A stretch of 11,946 nt of DNA from Phycisphaeraceae bacterium (lineage in GTDB: Bacteria; Planctomycetota; Phycisphaerae; Phycisphaerales; Phycisphaeraceae), in assembly GCA_003552605.1 (NCBI GenBank), contig PUNN01000454.1:1-11946 (forward strand), written 5' to 3'. The notes beneath the pieces were generated by a model, which did not search any database, was not told where the DNA came from, and worked only from the letters and a program-made list of their open reading frames with translations. Position 1 is the first letter of the stretch, and each line of letters begins with the position of its first letter. A program made the translations under genes and the position numbers. Below are positions 1 to 6,183 of this stretch, one piece after another.

Positions 1-182
1 AAGCCGCTGACCATGCCACCCAACCTTCTCTGGATATAAAGCCCCCGCCACACGTGTCATGCACTCCAGAGCAACGCCGTCAACAGGCAGGGGTTGCAGC
101 AACGAGCATATCCCGTTTGTTTCGACGGTTGAACGCGGTGCGAAATGCCCCCATGAAGCGGTAGACTGTCTGCCCGACCCTG

Positions 183-228
183 CCCCCGAGGCCCCCGGAA
201 AACCCCCTGACAACCCCCCGGACACCCC
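183..228 (-). other. Five C-runs: possible G-quadruplex on the minus strand
   Basis: Runs of 5, 5, 5, 6 and 4 cytosines at 183-187, 192-196, 203-207, 214-219 and 225-228 are separated by spacers of 4, 6, 6 and 5 bases. The minus strand therefore has five G-runs of at least four, which satisfies the usual G-quadruplex rule. The tract lies about 50 bases upstream of crcB1, on the template strand. Whether it forms or matters is unknown. Confidence 0.4.
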
Positions 229-248
229 GGGCAGGACTCGTTTTGACC

Positions 249-258
249 ACCGTACGGT
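249..258. promoter_or_regulatory. 10-bp perfect palindrome ACCGTACGGT, possible operator
   Basis: ACCGTACGGT equals its own reverse complement. It runs directly into TATAAG (258-263), a possible -10 element, and AAGGA (261-265), a possible SD for crcB1. A palindrome overlapping a core promoter is the usual layout of a repressor site, but no matching regulator is in the window. A 10-bp palindrome can also occur by chance, so this is only a candidate. Confidence 0.25.
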
Positions 259-274
259 ATAAGGATCATGCCTG

Positions 275-781
275 ATGCAGAGCCAGCCTGAGCACAGGTT
301 ACCCGGCATCGCCCTGCCGCCGCTGCGCGCGCGTGGGGGGCGAAAACGCCGCGCACCTGCGCTTCGGCCGACTCATCTGATGGCGATCTTCCTCGGCGGC
401 ATGATCGGGGCCGTGCTGCGTTGGGCGCTCGCCGAAATGTACCCCGTTGAGGCAGGGCGATTCCCCACCATCACGTTCATCGAGAACATGACCGGCGCAT
501 TCCTGCTCGGACTGTTGCTTCCACTGATTCTCGAGCGATGGCGGCCGGTGCGCCTCGCGCATCCCCTGCTATGCACGGGATTGCTCGGATCGTTCACAAC
601 GTTCTCAAACATGTCCGTTGAGCTGATGAAGCTGCTCGAGGCCGACCTACCCCTGCTGGCAGTGGGATACGCTGCTGCAAGCGTGGGCGCCGGCCTTGCC
701 GCGGCGCTGCTCGGGATGAACCTGGCAAAGAAATGGCCGCCCGTGCGGCCCCGGAGTGAACCCCATGAAGATCGAAGGTGA
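275..781 (+). CDS. crcB: Fluoride channel FluC/CrcB, first subunit
   Basis: This is a CrcB/FluC fluoride channel subunit, which exports F- from the cytoplasm as a dimer. The conserved domain starts near residue 36: TM1 with GGMIGAVLRW, TM2 with the conserved Asn in FIENMTGAFLLG, TM3 with the family core GLLGSFTTFS, then TM4. Residue positions suggest four helices, as usual. The ATG at 275 is preceded by AAGGA at 261-265 (9-base gap) and follows an in-frame stop at 260-262. It adds about 35 Arg/Pro-rich residues to a family of about 125. The ATG at 380 would give 133 residues, closer to the family, but has no SD, so the start is unsettled. The arginines sit in the N-terminal extension, the TM2-TM3 loop and the C-terminal tail, implying N-in/C-in. 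The gene overlaps the next one by 17 bases, and a second crcB follows, so a heterodimer is likely. The family call is secure. Confidence 0.9.
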   Translation: MQSQPEHRLPGIALPPLRARGGRKRRAPALRPTHLMAIFLGGMIGAVLRWALAEMYPVEAGRFPTITFIENMTGAFLLGLLLPLILERWRPVRLAHPLLCTGLLGSFTTFSNMSVELMKLLEADLPLLAVGYAAASVGAGLAAALLGMNLAKKWPPVRPRSEPHEDRR

Positions 782-1130
782 AGGTGTCCGCCTGTCCATC
801 TACATCGGTGAGAGTGATCAGTACCACCACCGGCCGCTTTACCATGAAATCGTGGAGCGTGCCCGCCGCGATGGCCTTGCAGGGGCCACGGTGCTCCGCG
901 GGGTGGAGGGGTTCGGGGCCAACTCGCGACTGCATACCACGCGGCTGCTTTCACTGAGCGAGGACCTGCCGATCGTGATCGAGGTGATCGACCGGGCCGA
1001 CCGCATTGATGCGTTTCTGCCACAGCTCGAGGACCTTGTCGCCGAAGGTCTGGTCGTGCGTGAGCCGGTCCACATCATCGCCTACCGCGGCCGCAGCGAA
1101 AACGGGACTGAGGAGTCCGGAGCGTGCTGA
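765..1130 (+). CDS. DUF190 PII-like protein of the fluoride operon
   Basis: This 121-residue protein belongs to the DUF190 family, which has a PII-like ferredoxin fold and is commonly encoded beside crcB. Visible family features are the N-terminal beta strand RLSIYIGESDQY, then a helix with HEIVERARRDGLAGATVLRG, the GVEGFG loop, the LLSLSEDLPIVIEVID segment and a final VHIIAYRG strand. It is thought to modulate or accompany fluoride channels, but its molecular role is not established. The ATG at 765 is chosen over an in-frame GTG at 756 because GGAG at 753-756 sits 8 bases before it. The frame overlaps the end of crcB1 by 17 bases and the start of crcB2 by 7, indicating translational coupling in one operon. 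The family call is secure; the function is inferred from context. Confidence 0.88.
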   Translation: MKIEGEGVRLSIYIGESDQYHHRPLYHEIVERARRDGLAGATVLRGVEGFGANSRLHTTRLLSLSEDLPIVIEVIDRADRIDAFLPQLEDLVAEGLVVREPVHIIAYRGRSENGTEESGAC

Positions 1131-1522
1131 CATGGCCGGCCCTGATCGCGGTGGCCATCGCCGGCGGCTGCGGCGCCGTCTGTCGCTATCTGCTGGACCG
1201 GCTGGTGCTGGGCTGGACGAGCGGGGCTGTGTTTCCGTGGGGCACGTGGGTGGTCAATGTCTCCGGTTCACTTGCCCTCGGCCTGCTGGTCGGCGCCGGC
1301 TCGGCTGCGTGGCTCGGGGCGACGCTCAGCACCGCCATCACCGCCGGCTTTCTCGGGGCCTACACCACGTTCTCGACCTGGATGTACGAATCGCTTCGGC
1401 TGATACAGGAAGGATCGCGCCTCGCGGGGGCGCTGAACCTGGCCGTCAGCCTCATCAGCGGGCTGATCGCGGCGGGAGCGGGACTATGGGTGGGGACCGC
1501 ACTGGTGGCATCCGTGGCCTGA
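1124..1522 (+). CDS. crcB: Fluoride channel FluC/CrcB, second subunit
   Basis: This second CrcB/FluC subunit has 132 residues, the normal family length. It shows TM1 with GGCGAVCRYLLD, TM2 with WVVNVSGSLALGLL (conserved Asn), TM3 with GFLGAYTTFSTW, and TM4. The GTG start at 1124 has AGGAG at 1111-1115 (8-base gap) and overlaps the DUF190 stop. Its few Arg residues lie after TM1 and in the TM3-TM4 loop, with none at either end or in the TM2-TM3 loop. This predicts N-out/C-out, opposite to the first subunit. FluC channels are antiparallel dimers, and some bacteria build them from two oriented genes; this pair fits that arrangement. The phenylalanine-box position three after the Phe of TTF is Trp here. 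The gene is convergent with the minus-strand gene downstream. Confidence 0.92.
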   Translation: MLTWPALIAVAIAGGCGAVCRYLLDRLVLGWTSGAVFPWGTWVVNVSGSLALGLLVGAGSAAWLGATLSTAITAGFLGAYTTFSTWMYESLRLIQEGSRLAGALNLAVSLISGLIAAGAGLWVGTALVASVA

Positions 1523-1684
1523 TCGCAACTCCCTGCCAACGCAGCGAACACACCATGCAGCGCTGCGCCTCCTCCAATCCTGCCTGAACGCGACGCCAGG
1601 CGTGTCAACGGGGCATCACAGCGCCTTGATGAACAAATGAAATAAAATCAGCCTTTCACCAAGCCATCACACCTGCCCCTCATG

Positions 1685-1719
1685 AAAAAGCTCGACCCGC
1701 CGCATGGGCAGGTCGAGCT
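1685..1719 (-). terminator. Rho-independent terminator of the 617-residue protein gene
   Basis: A perfect 9-bp stem (AGCTCGACC at 1689-1697 with GGTCGAGCT at 1711-1719) encloses a 13-base loop that can add a short GCC/GGC stem. Read on the minus strand, the stem runs into five T residues. This is a standard intrinsic terminator about 55 bases after the minus-strand stop at 1774. On the plus strand the stem is followed by CAAAA, so it does not act as an ordinary terminator for crcB2. The rest of 1523-1773 holds no gene that I can see. Confidence 0.75.
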
Positions 1720-1773
1720 CAAAAGGAGAAAAGCATGACGACAAGAACTCAGGTTTTGTCCAGCCTGTGCAAC

Positions 1774-3627
1774 TCAGAACGCCGGTGGGCGCGGGGCGCC
1801 GTTACCCGGCTGCTGTGGCTGCCCGGGCGCGGGGCCGGGATCGAGTTGCTCTAACACGTCCACGAGATCGCGGACAAACCGGCCCACACTCATCGGCGCG
1901 AAGAACCGGGCCGAAAGCTCGCCATCACGGGTCTTGGCCGCCACGGCCAGAGGCTGGAGGTCGGCCGGCACGCGGATCTGCGGGCCGCCCATCATCGGCA
2001 GGATGCCGGCAACAATCTCGGCCATCGGCTTGATGTCCAGGTAACCTTCCGCCGCGGCGTTCTCCATGTCCATCACGCGGCGAACGCGGGGGATCACACC
2101 ATCACTTCCGAGACCGGTTTCGGCATCGAGGGCTCGCAGGGCATCGCGCACGATGTCGATGTTCCGCCCGGTGGTGACGAGCACGTGATCGCCCTTGACC
2201 GCGACGTGCCCCTTCTGCCCGGTCAGCCCCTGCATCATGCCGGCCATCGGGCCGAGCTCGGCCATCATGGCCTGGGGCATTTCCATCTCGACGCTGTAAC
2301 GATGTACCTTGACGCCTTCAACTTCGGCCACATCCTCCTCGTACTCGGTGCGGTACTTCATCTCCGCACCTGGCCCGGCGCCCATGTCCATCTCGAAGTC
2401 GGCCATGTCTTGGATGCTCTGGCGGTGGGCCGCGACGAAGCGCTCGGTATCCTCCACCTCGTACACGCTTACCCCTTCAAACCCGCCGGCGAGCCCCATC
2501 AGGCCACCTCTCGGCGCGAACATCACGGAACTGCTGCCCTTGCTCAGCTTGGCCATCTCCAAGGCGGAAGTGACACCCTGAAGCACCGGGTTGTCCTTGA
2601 TCTCTTCATCAAGGTCCTGGGTCAGCAGGTCGTAGAGGCCGGCCATGTTCAGGGCGCTTGAATCGGCAGCCATGGCGAACATGAATGAACGGTTGGGCAC
2701 GCGCGACAGCAGCTTCGGCGCCCCTTCACCGGCCTGCACATAACGGCCGAGTTCACTGTCTTCATCGAAAGCCACGGCCACGTTGATCATGCCCCCGGCC
2801 CCACCGGCTTCCAGGCCGATGACCGCACCGCGCGTATCGCGAAGCAGCAGGTCCATGGCGTTGAAGGCCATGCGCGCCATCGCCACGTTGCCTTCCATCA
2901 TCTCATCGCCATTGCCCATCATCATCTGCATCATCATCATCTGCTGCTCGAAACCTTCCTCGAGCAGCGGCCGCAGCTTCGGCCCGAGTTCGGCCACGTT
3001 GATCAGCACGCTGATGGCACTGCGCTCGATAGTCGGCATCGCATCGCTGCCGGCCGCTTCAATCAGCCGCTCACCGGCGCCGTTGCCGGCCTCGTAATCC
3101 CCCACCGCATCGCGCGATGGTCCGAGCACCGCATGATCGCCCACGCGGCGGGCAAAGATGGGGTCGGTGTCTTCAATGGTGAATCGGTGCAGACCGTCAC
3201 CGGCATCCTCGGCATTAAAGCCGCCGACCATCGCATCGAAGTCGCTCACCGGCACCATCAGCAGCACTTCGGGCTCACCCCCGACGAAATCCTCGCCCGG
3301 CTCGGGAATGGGCAGCTTGCGCATCACCAGCGCCGCTCCACCCTTTTCATCCAGACCGCGAACGCCAAGTTGATCCCGCAGCGAGCCGATGGCATCGGCC
3401 ATCTGCGGGACCTCGAGGTCGAGGTTGTTGTTGAGCATCTCGAGATTGCGCGAGACTTTCTCGAGGCTCGGCACCAGCACCACGATCGAAGCATCCTCCG
3501 GCACCAGTGACAGGACTTTCGACGTGCCCGCTTCATCGGCCGCGGCGGGGGTCGCCGGGGCCAGCGCCACGCCGAGCATCGCCACCATCGCCACCATCAG
3601 TGGCATTCGCAAAACATGTGTTGACAT
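1774..3627 (-). CDS. Exported methionine-rich protein of unknown function (617 aa)
   Basis: I do not recognise a defined family. The layout (signal peptide, then repeated alpha/beta segments beginning LSLVPEDASIVVLVPSLEKV) resembles large exported planctomycete proteins sometimes labelled DUF3352-like; that match is a guess. The signal peptide is clear: a hydrophobic core at residues 8-25 and an AAA cleavage site near residue 30, so the protein is probably periplasmic. It is rich in Met, with eight residues at 230-237 being all Met but one, and further clusters near 243-258 and 449-466. Three stretches starting VPxD or VPNR may be internal repeats. The tail after 590 is Pro/Gly/Gln-rich and probably disordered. 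The start is supported by AGGGAG at 3634-3639, 6 bases upstream. The gene stands alone, with its own promoter and terminator. Confidence 0.8.
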   Translation of the reverse strand: MSTHVLRMPLMVAMVAMLGVALAPATPAAADEAGTSKVLSLVPEDASIVVLVPSLEKVSRNLEMLNNNLDLEVPQMADAIGSLRDQLGVRGLDEKGGAALVMRKLPIPEPGEDFVGGEPEVLLMVPVSDFDAMVGGFNAEDAGDGLHRFTIEDTDPIFARRVGDHAVLGPSRDAVGDYEAGNGAGERLIEAAGSDAMPTIERSAISVLINVAELGPKLRPLLEEGFEQQMMMMQMMMGNGDEMMEGNVAMARMAFNAMDLLLRDTRGAVIGLEAGGAGGMINVAVAFDEDSELGRYVQAGEGAPKLLSRVPNRSFMFAMAADSSALNMAGLYDLLTQDLDEEIKDNPVLQGVTSALEMAKLSKGSSSVMFAPRGGLMGLAGGFEGVSVYEVEDTERFVAAHRQSIQDMADFEMDMGAGPGAEMKYRTEYEEDVAEVEGVKVHRYSVEMEMPQAMMAELGPMAGMMQGLTGQKGHVAVKGDHVLVTTGRNIDIVRDALRALDAETGLGSDGVIPRVRRVMDMENAAAEGYLDIKPMAEIVAGILPMMGGPQIRVPADLQPLAVAAKTRDGELSARFFAPMSVGRFVRDLVDVLEQLDPGPAPGQPQQPGNGAPRPPAF

Positions 3628-3669
3628 AACAGGCTCCCTATGTTGAGCGGTTGGATTTCACCGTCGCAG

Positions 3670-3694
3670 CGGTGCGAGCCCGCGGCTCGCACCG
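3670..3694 (-). promoter_or_regulatory. Perfect 11-bp hairpin in the leader of the 617-residue gene
   Basis: CGGTGCGAGCC (3670-3680) and GGCTCGCACCG (3684-3694) pair perfectly with a 3-base loop. The hairpin lies 43 bases upstream of the minus-strand ATG, at the 5' end of the mRNA predicted from the promoter at 3702-3730. No T-run follows on either strand, so it is not a terminator. It may protect the 5' end of the mRNA or be a protein-binding site. Confidence 0.6.
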
Positions 3695-3701
3695 GCCACT
3701 T

Positions 3702-3730
3702 ACTCTATGGCCACACTGACAGGGCGACAA
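3702..3730 (-). promoter_or_regulatory. Candidate sigma-70 promoter of the 617-residue gene
   Basis: On the minus strand, TTGTCG (3725-3730) and TAGAGT (3702-3707) are spaced by exactly 17 bases, and each matches the consensus at 4 of 6 positions. The predicted start of transcription is near 3695, about 68 bases before the ATG and at the outer edge of the hairpin. This rests on motif inspection only. Confidence 0.45.
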
Positions 3731-3794
3731 CTGCCCGCCCCGTCCGCACCTTCGGCCCGCACCGCCGGTCGGTGGGGCATTCCTTATACGCAGT

Positions 3795-3823
3795 GCGACC
3801 ATCGGCAGTTGCGGGCGTAGAAT
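3795..3823 (+). promoter_or_regulatory. Weak candidate promoter of mnmA
   Basis: TAGAAT at 3818-3823 is a 5-of-6 match to a -10 box. The hexamer 17 bases upstream (GCGACC, 3795-3800) matches the -35 consensus poorly. Transcription would start near 3830, giving a leader of about 57 bases. The divergent spacer 3628-3886 would then carry back-to-back promoters for mnmA and the exported protein gene. Confidence 0.3.
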
Positions 3824-3886
3824 GCCAACCCGCCGCCTGTGGCCCGATAATCCGGCCGGCCACCGTGGCGGCCCAAGCGATGCATC

Positions 3887-5050
3887 ATGCCCCGAACGGA
3901 CCGCCCCCATCGCGTGCTTGTGGCGATGAGCGGCGGCGTGGACTCCTCCGTCGCCGCGGCGCTGCTCAAACAGCAAGGCCACGAAGTGGTTGGCTGTTTC
4001 ATGCGCCTCGGGAGCCACGATGGCATCGAACCGGCCGATGACCTCAACTGCGACCCGACAGCGGGCAAGCGCAACCGCCAGGGCTGTTGCTCGGTCGGAG
4101 ATGCCGCCGATGGGCGGCTCGTGGCCGCGATGCTCGGTATCCCCTTTTATGTCATCAACTTCCGTTCGGACTTCGGCCGCATCATCAACTACTTCGTCGA
4201 TGAGTACAACGCCGGGCGCACCCCCAACCCGTGCGTCCGCTGCAACCAGTGGCTCAAGTTCGGCAAGCTGCTCGATTACGCCCGGTCGATCGAGGCCGAT
4301 GCGATCGCCACCGGCCACTACGCCCGGCTCAGGCGGGGCAGCGGCGGCGAAATCGAACTCAGGCGGGGGCTGTCGCAGGCCAAGGACCAGAGCTACGTGC
4401 TCTTTGGCATCGACCGCGAGGTGCTCGGCCGCATGATTCTGCCTGTCGGTGAGTATGAAAAGCCGCGTGTGCGAGAAATCGCAGCGGAAATGGGCCTGCC
4501 CGTCTCGGATAAGCCCGACAGCCAGGAAATCTGCTTCGTGCCGGACAACGACTATGCCGGCCTGCTCGACCGCGAACGTCCCGGTTCGCTCCAGCCGGGC
4601 ACCATTACCGACACCGAAGGTCGCCCCTTGGGCCAACATGAGGGCCACCAGCACTTTACGATCGGCCAGCGTCGGGGCTTGAGTATCTCGCTCGGCTACC
4701 CGGTCTACGTGGTGGACAAGGACCCGCAGGCCAACACCATCACCGTCGGCCCGCGCCAGCAGATGCGCTCAGGCGGCCTGATTGCCGATGAAGCCAACTG
4801 GCTGCTCGCCGAGCCCCCCATCCGGCCTCGCCGCTGCCTCGTGCAGTGCCGCGCCCACGGTGGCGCGGCCCCTGCCACGGTGCAGGCCTTGCAGCCGGAC
4901 GGGCTGCGGGTCGAGTTCGACCAGCCCCAGGACGCGGTCAGCCCGGGTCAGGCGGTGGTGGCCTACGATGGCGATCGCGTCCTCGGTGGAGGCTGGATCC
5001 GGCGGGCGTTACCCGTCGATGAAACCGGGCCGGGGTGTGAGACCGGCTAA
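3887..5050 (+). CDS. mnmA: tRNA-uridine 2-sulfurtransferase MnmA
   Basis: This enzyme makes 2-thiouridine at the wobble position (U34) of tRNAs for Lys, Glu and Gln, using ATP and sulfur relayed from cysteine desulfurase. The 387-residue protein has the N-type ATP pyrophosphatase PP-loop SGGVDSS (15-21) and the catalytic Cys119 in NPCVRCNQWLKF. The second catalytic Cys216 lies in DSQEICFV. It also has the tRNA/ATP motifs GHYAR (143-147), KDQSYVLF (166-173) and TIGQRRGL (258-265). It is slightly longer than the usual 360 or so; the extra residues are a segment around 50-66 ending GCCS and a short C-terminal tail. The ATG at 3887 is used because the PP-loop follows at the expected distance; no good SD is visible. 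murB follows 127 bases later but probably has its own promoter. Confidence 0.96.
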   Translation: MPRTDRPHRVLVAMSGGVDSSVAAALLKQQGHEVVGCFMRLGSHDGIEPADDLNCDPTAGKRNRQGCCSVGDAADGRLVAAMLGIPFYVINFRSDFGRIINYFVDEYNAGRTPNPCVRCNQWLKFGKLLDYARSIEADAIATGHYARLRRGSGGEIELRRGLSQAKDQSYVLFGIDREVLGRMILPVGEYEKPRVREIAAEMGLPVSDKPDSQEICFVPDNDYAGLLDRERPGSLQPGTITDTEGRPLGQHEGHQHFTIGQRRGLSISLGYPVYVVDKDPQANTITVGPRQQMRSGGLIADEANWLLAEPPIRPRRCLVQCRAHGGAAPATVQALQPDGLRVEFDQPQDAVSPGQAVVAYDGDRVLGGGWIRRALPVDETGPGCETG

Positions 5051-5177
5051 GGTGGCCCGCGGCCTGTAGCGGGGGCAAAGCCGTTCGTGACGGGAATCAT
5101 GCGTTCGCACGGCCCCCTTCTTCCCGCATCACCCTTCCCCGCCGCTTTTCCATTCTGCTAATATCACCGCTCGCGAC
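5051..5177 (+). other. mnmA-murB spacer with possible weak terminator
   Basis: GGGGGC (5071-5076) can pair with GCCCCC (5112-5117), enclosing a small CCGT/ACGG stem, and the arm is followed by TTCTT. This could be a weak terminator for mnmA, but the loop is long and the T-run is broken. The right end carries the murB promoter candidate. No gene is visible. Confidence 0.25.
5156..5164 (+). promoter_or_regulatory. Candidate extended -10 promoter of murB
   Basis: TGCTAATAT contains a TG extension (5156-5157) and TAATAT (5159-5164), a close match to the extended -10 box. No strong -35 is visible, which extended -10 promoters tolerate. Transcription would start near 5171, only about 7 bases before the murB ATG. 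The message would thus be almost leaderless, in line with the absence of an SD there. Confidence 0.35.
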
Positions 5178-6092
5178 ATGGAAACGCTTCTCAATGAACT
5201 GAACGTGCCCTTCCAGCGGCAGGTACCGCTTGGCCCGTTGACGTGGTACGGCGTCGGGGGCGCGGCGAAGGTGCTGGCGCGGCCCTCGAGCGTGCAGCAG
5301 CTTTCAGCCCTCGCCGCGCGCTGTCGTGAGCACGGCATCGCCATCTACGTCCTCGGCAGCGGGGCCAACCTGCTCGTGGATGATGCTGGCGTGGACGGCG
5401 TGGTGATCCAGTTCAGCGATCCGGCCTTCGCCCAATGCCGAATCGAAGGCAACCTTGTCACCGTCGGGGCCGGCTACAACCTGCCCAGACTGGTCATCGA
5501 CACCGCCCGTGCCGGACTGGCCGGTCTTGATGCCCTCGCCGGCATTCCCGCCACCGTCGGTGGGGCCATCCGCATGAACGCCGGGGGAACCTACGGCGAT
5601 ATCGGAAGCTGTGTCCGCCGAGTGCAGGTCATGGACGCCACGGGGCAGGTCTACTACCGCGACCGCGATGATCTCATCTTCGGCTACCGCCGCAGCAACA
5701 TCGTGGCGAAATTCATCCTCGAAGCCGAACTGGAACTCGAGCCGGAAGAGCCCGAGGAGCTGCGACACCGGGTGAAAAAGGTCTTCTTCGTCAAGAAGAA
5801 CAGCCAGCCCCTGAGCAGCCGTTCGGCCGGCTGTGCCTTCAAAAATCTCGCAGAACTGCCTGATGGTGTCGATCCCGCCACCCCCACCGCGGCGGGGCAA
5901 CTGATCGACCTTGCCGGCCTCAAGGGCCACTGCATCGGCGGCGCGCAGGTTTCCGACCGGCACGCCAATTTCATCGTCGCTCATGAAGGCTGCACCGCTA
6001 CGGACATCCTCCAACTGCTCGAACACATCGAACACACGGTGCACGATCGCTTTGGCGTCCACCTTGAACGCGAAGTGGTGGTTTGGCCGTAA
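5178..6092 (+). CDS. murB: UDP-N-acetylenolpyruvoylglucosamine reductase MurB
   Basis: MurB is the FAD-dependent cytosolic enzyme that reduces UDP-GlcNAc-enolpyruvate to UDP-MurNAc with NADPH, the second committed step of peptidoglycan synthesis. At 304 residues it is a type II MurB. FAD-binding motifs are visible in TWYGVGGAAKVLARP (22-36), LGSGANLLVDD (59-69) and AGIPATVGGAIRMNAGG (121-137). The active-site Arg171 lies in FGYRRS, and the catalytic Glu is near 299 in HLEREV. The proton-donor position in the SAGxxFKN motif is Cys219 rather than the common Ser, a known variant in type II enzymes. The first ATG of the conserved frame is used; there is no SD. The gene lies outside any mur/fts cluster and is convergent with the metallothionein gene. 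The presence of murB suggests the organism makes peptidoglycan. Confidence 0.96.
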   Translation: METLLNELNVPFQRQVPLGPLTWYGVGGAAKVLARPSSVQQLSALAARCREHGIAIYVLGSGANLLVDDAGVDGVVIQFSDPAFAQCRIEGNLVTVGAGYNLPRLVIDTARAGLAGLDALAGIPATVGGAIRMNAGGTYGDIGSCVRRVQVMDATGQVYYRDRDDLIFGYRRSNIVAKFILEAELELEPEEPEELRHRVKKVFFVKKNSQPLSSRSAGCAFKNLAELPDGVDPATPTAAGQLIDLAGLKGHCIGGAQVSDRHANFIVAHEGCTATDILQLLEHIEHTVHDRFGVHLEREVVVWP

Positions 6093-6183
6093 CGCCCGCA
6101 TCCGGCTCGCAACACCACGATCGTCACGCATCGCGATGGATGCTGCGACCGCCCCGAAGACGACTTGCCCTGCCGCGGCCCCG

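Larger units (their letters stand above)
1..274. other. Region before crcB1 with no supported gene
   Basis: I see no convincing gene here; open frames on both strands look like chance frames in GC-rich DNA. It holds a TATAAA box at 35-40 without a good -35 partner, a C-rich tract (183-228), a 10-bp palindrome (249-258) and a possible SD (AAGGA, 261-265) for the next gene. I looked for the fluoride riboswitch that often precedes crcB (conserved GGCGATG start and TGATG near the 3' end) and did not find it. The left edge may include the end of an upstream gene that I cannot identify. Confidence 0.5.

Noticed and set aside
270..400. Possible fluoride riboswitch around the first crcB start (CTGATGGCG resembles the motif's 3' end)
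   Set aside because: The 5' half (GGCGATG with paired GCC) and the pseudoknot partner bases are absent. A covariance search would settle it.
1557..1566. Palindrome GCAGCGCTGC after crcB2 as a terminator
   Set aside because: No loop is possible without losing half the stem and no T-run follows; likely chance in GC-rich DNA.
3638..4654. Long minus-strand open frame (338 codons) opposite mnmA
   Set aside because: It lies antisense to the clear MnmA coding frame. Its translation is Ala/Val/Gly/Arg-rich with no family features, as expected of a mirror frame in GC-rich DNA.
5071..5122. Terminator between mnmA and murB
   Set aside because: The stem is only 6 bp with a loop of about 35 bases and a broken T-run; kept only as a low-confidence note in the spacer entry.
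6120..6140. Small inverted repeat (GCATC/GATGC) between murB and the metallothionein gene as a shared terminator
   Set aside because: The stem is only 5 bp with no T-run on either strand.
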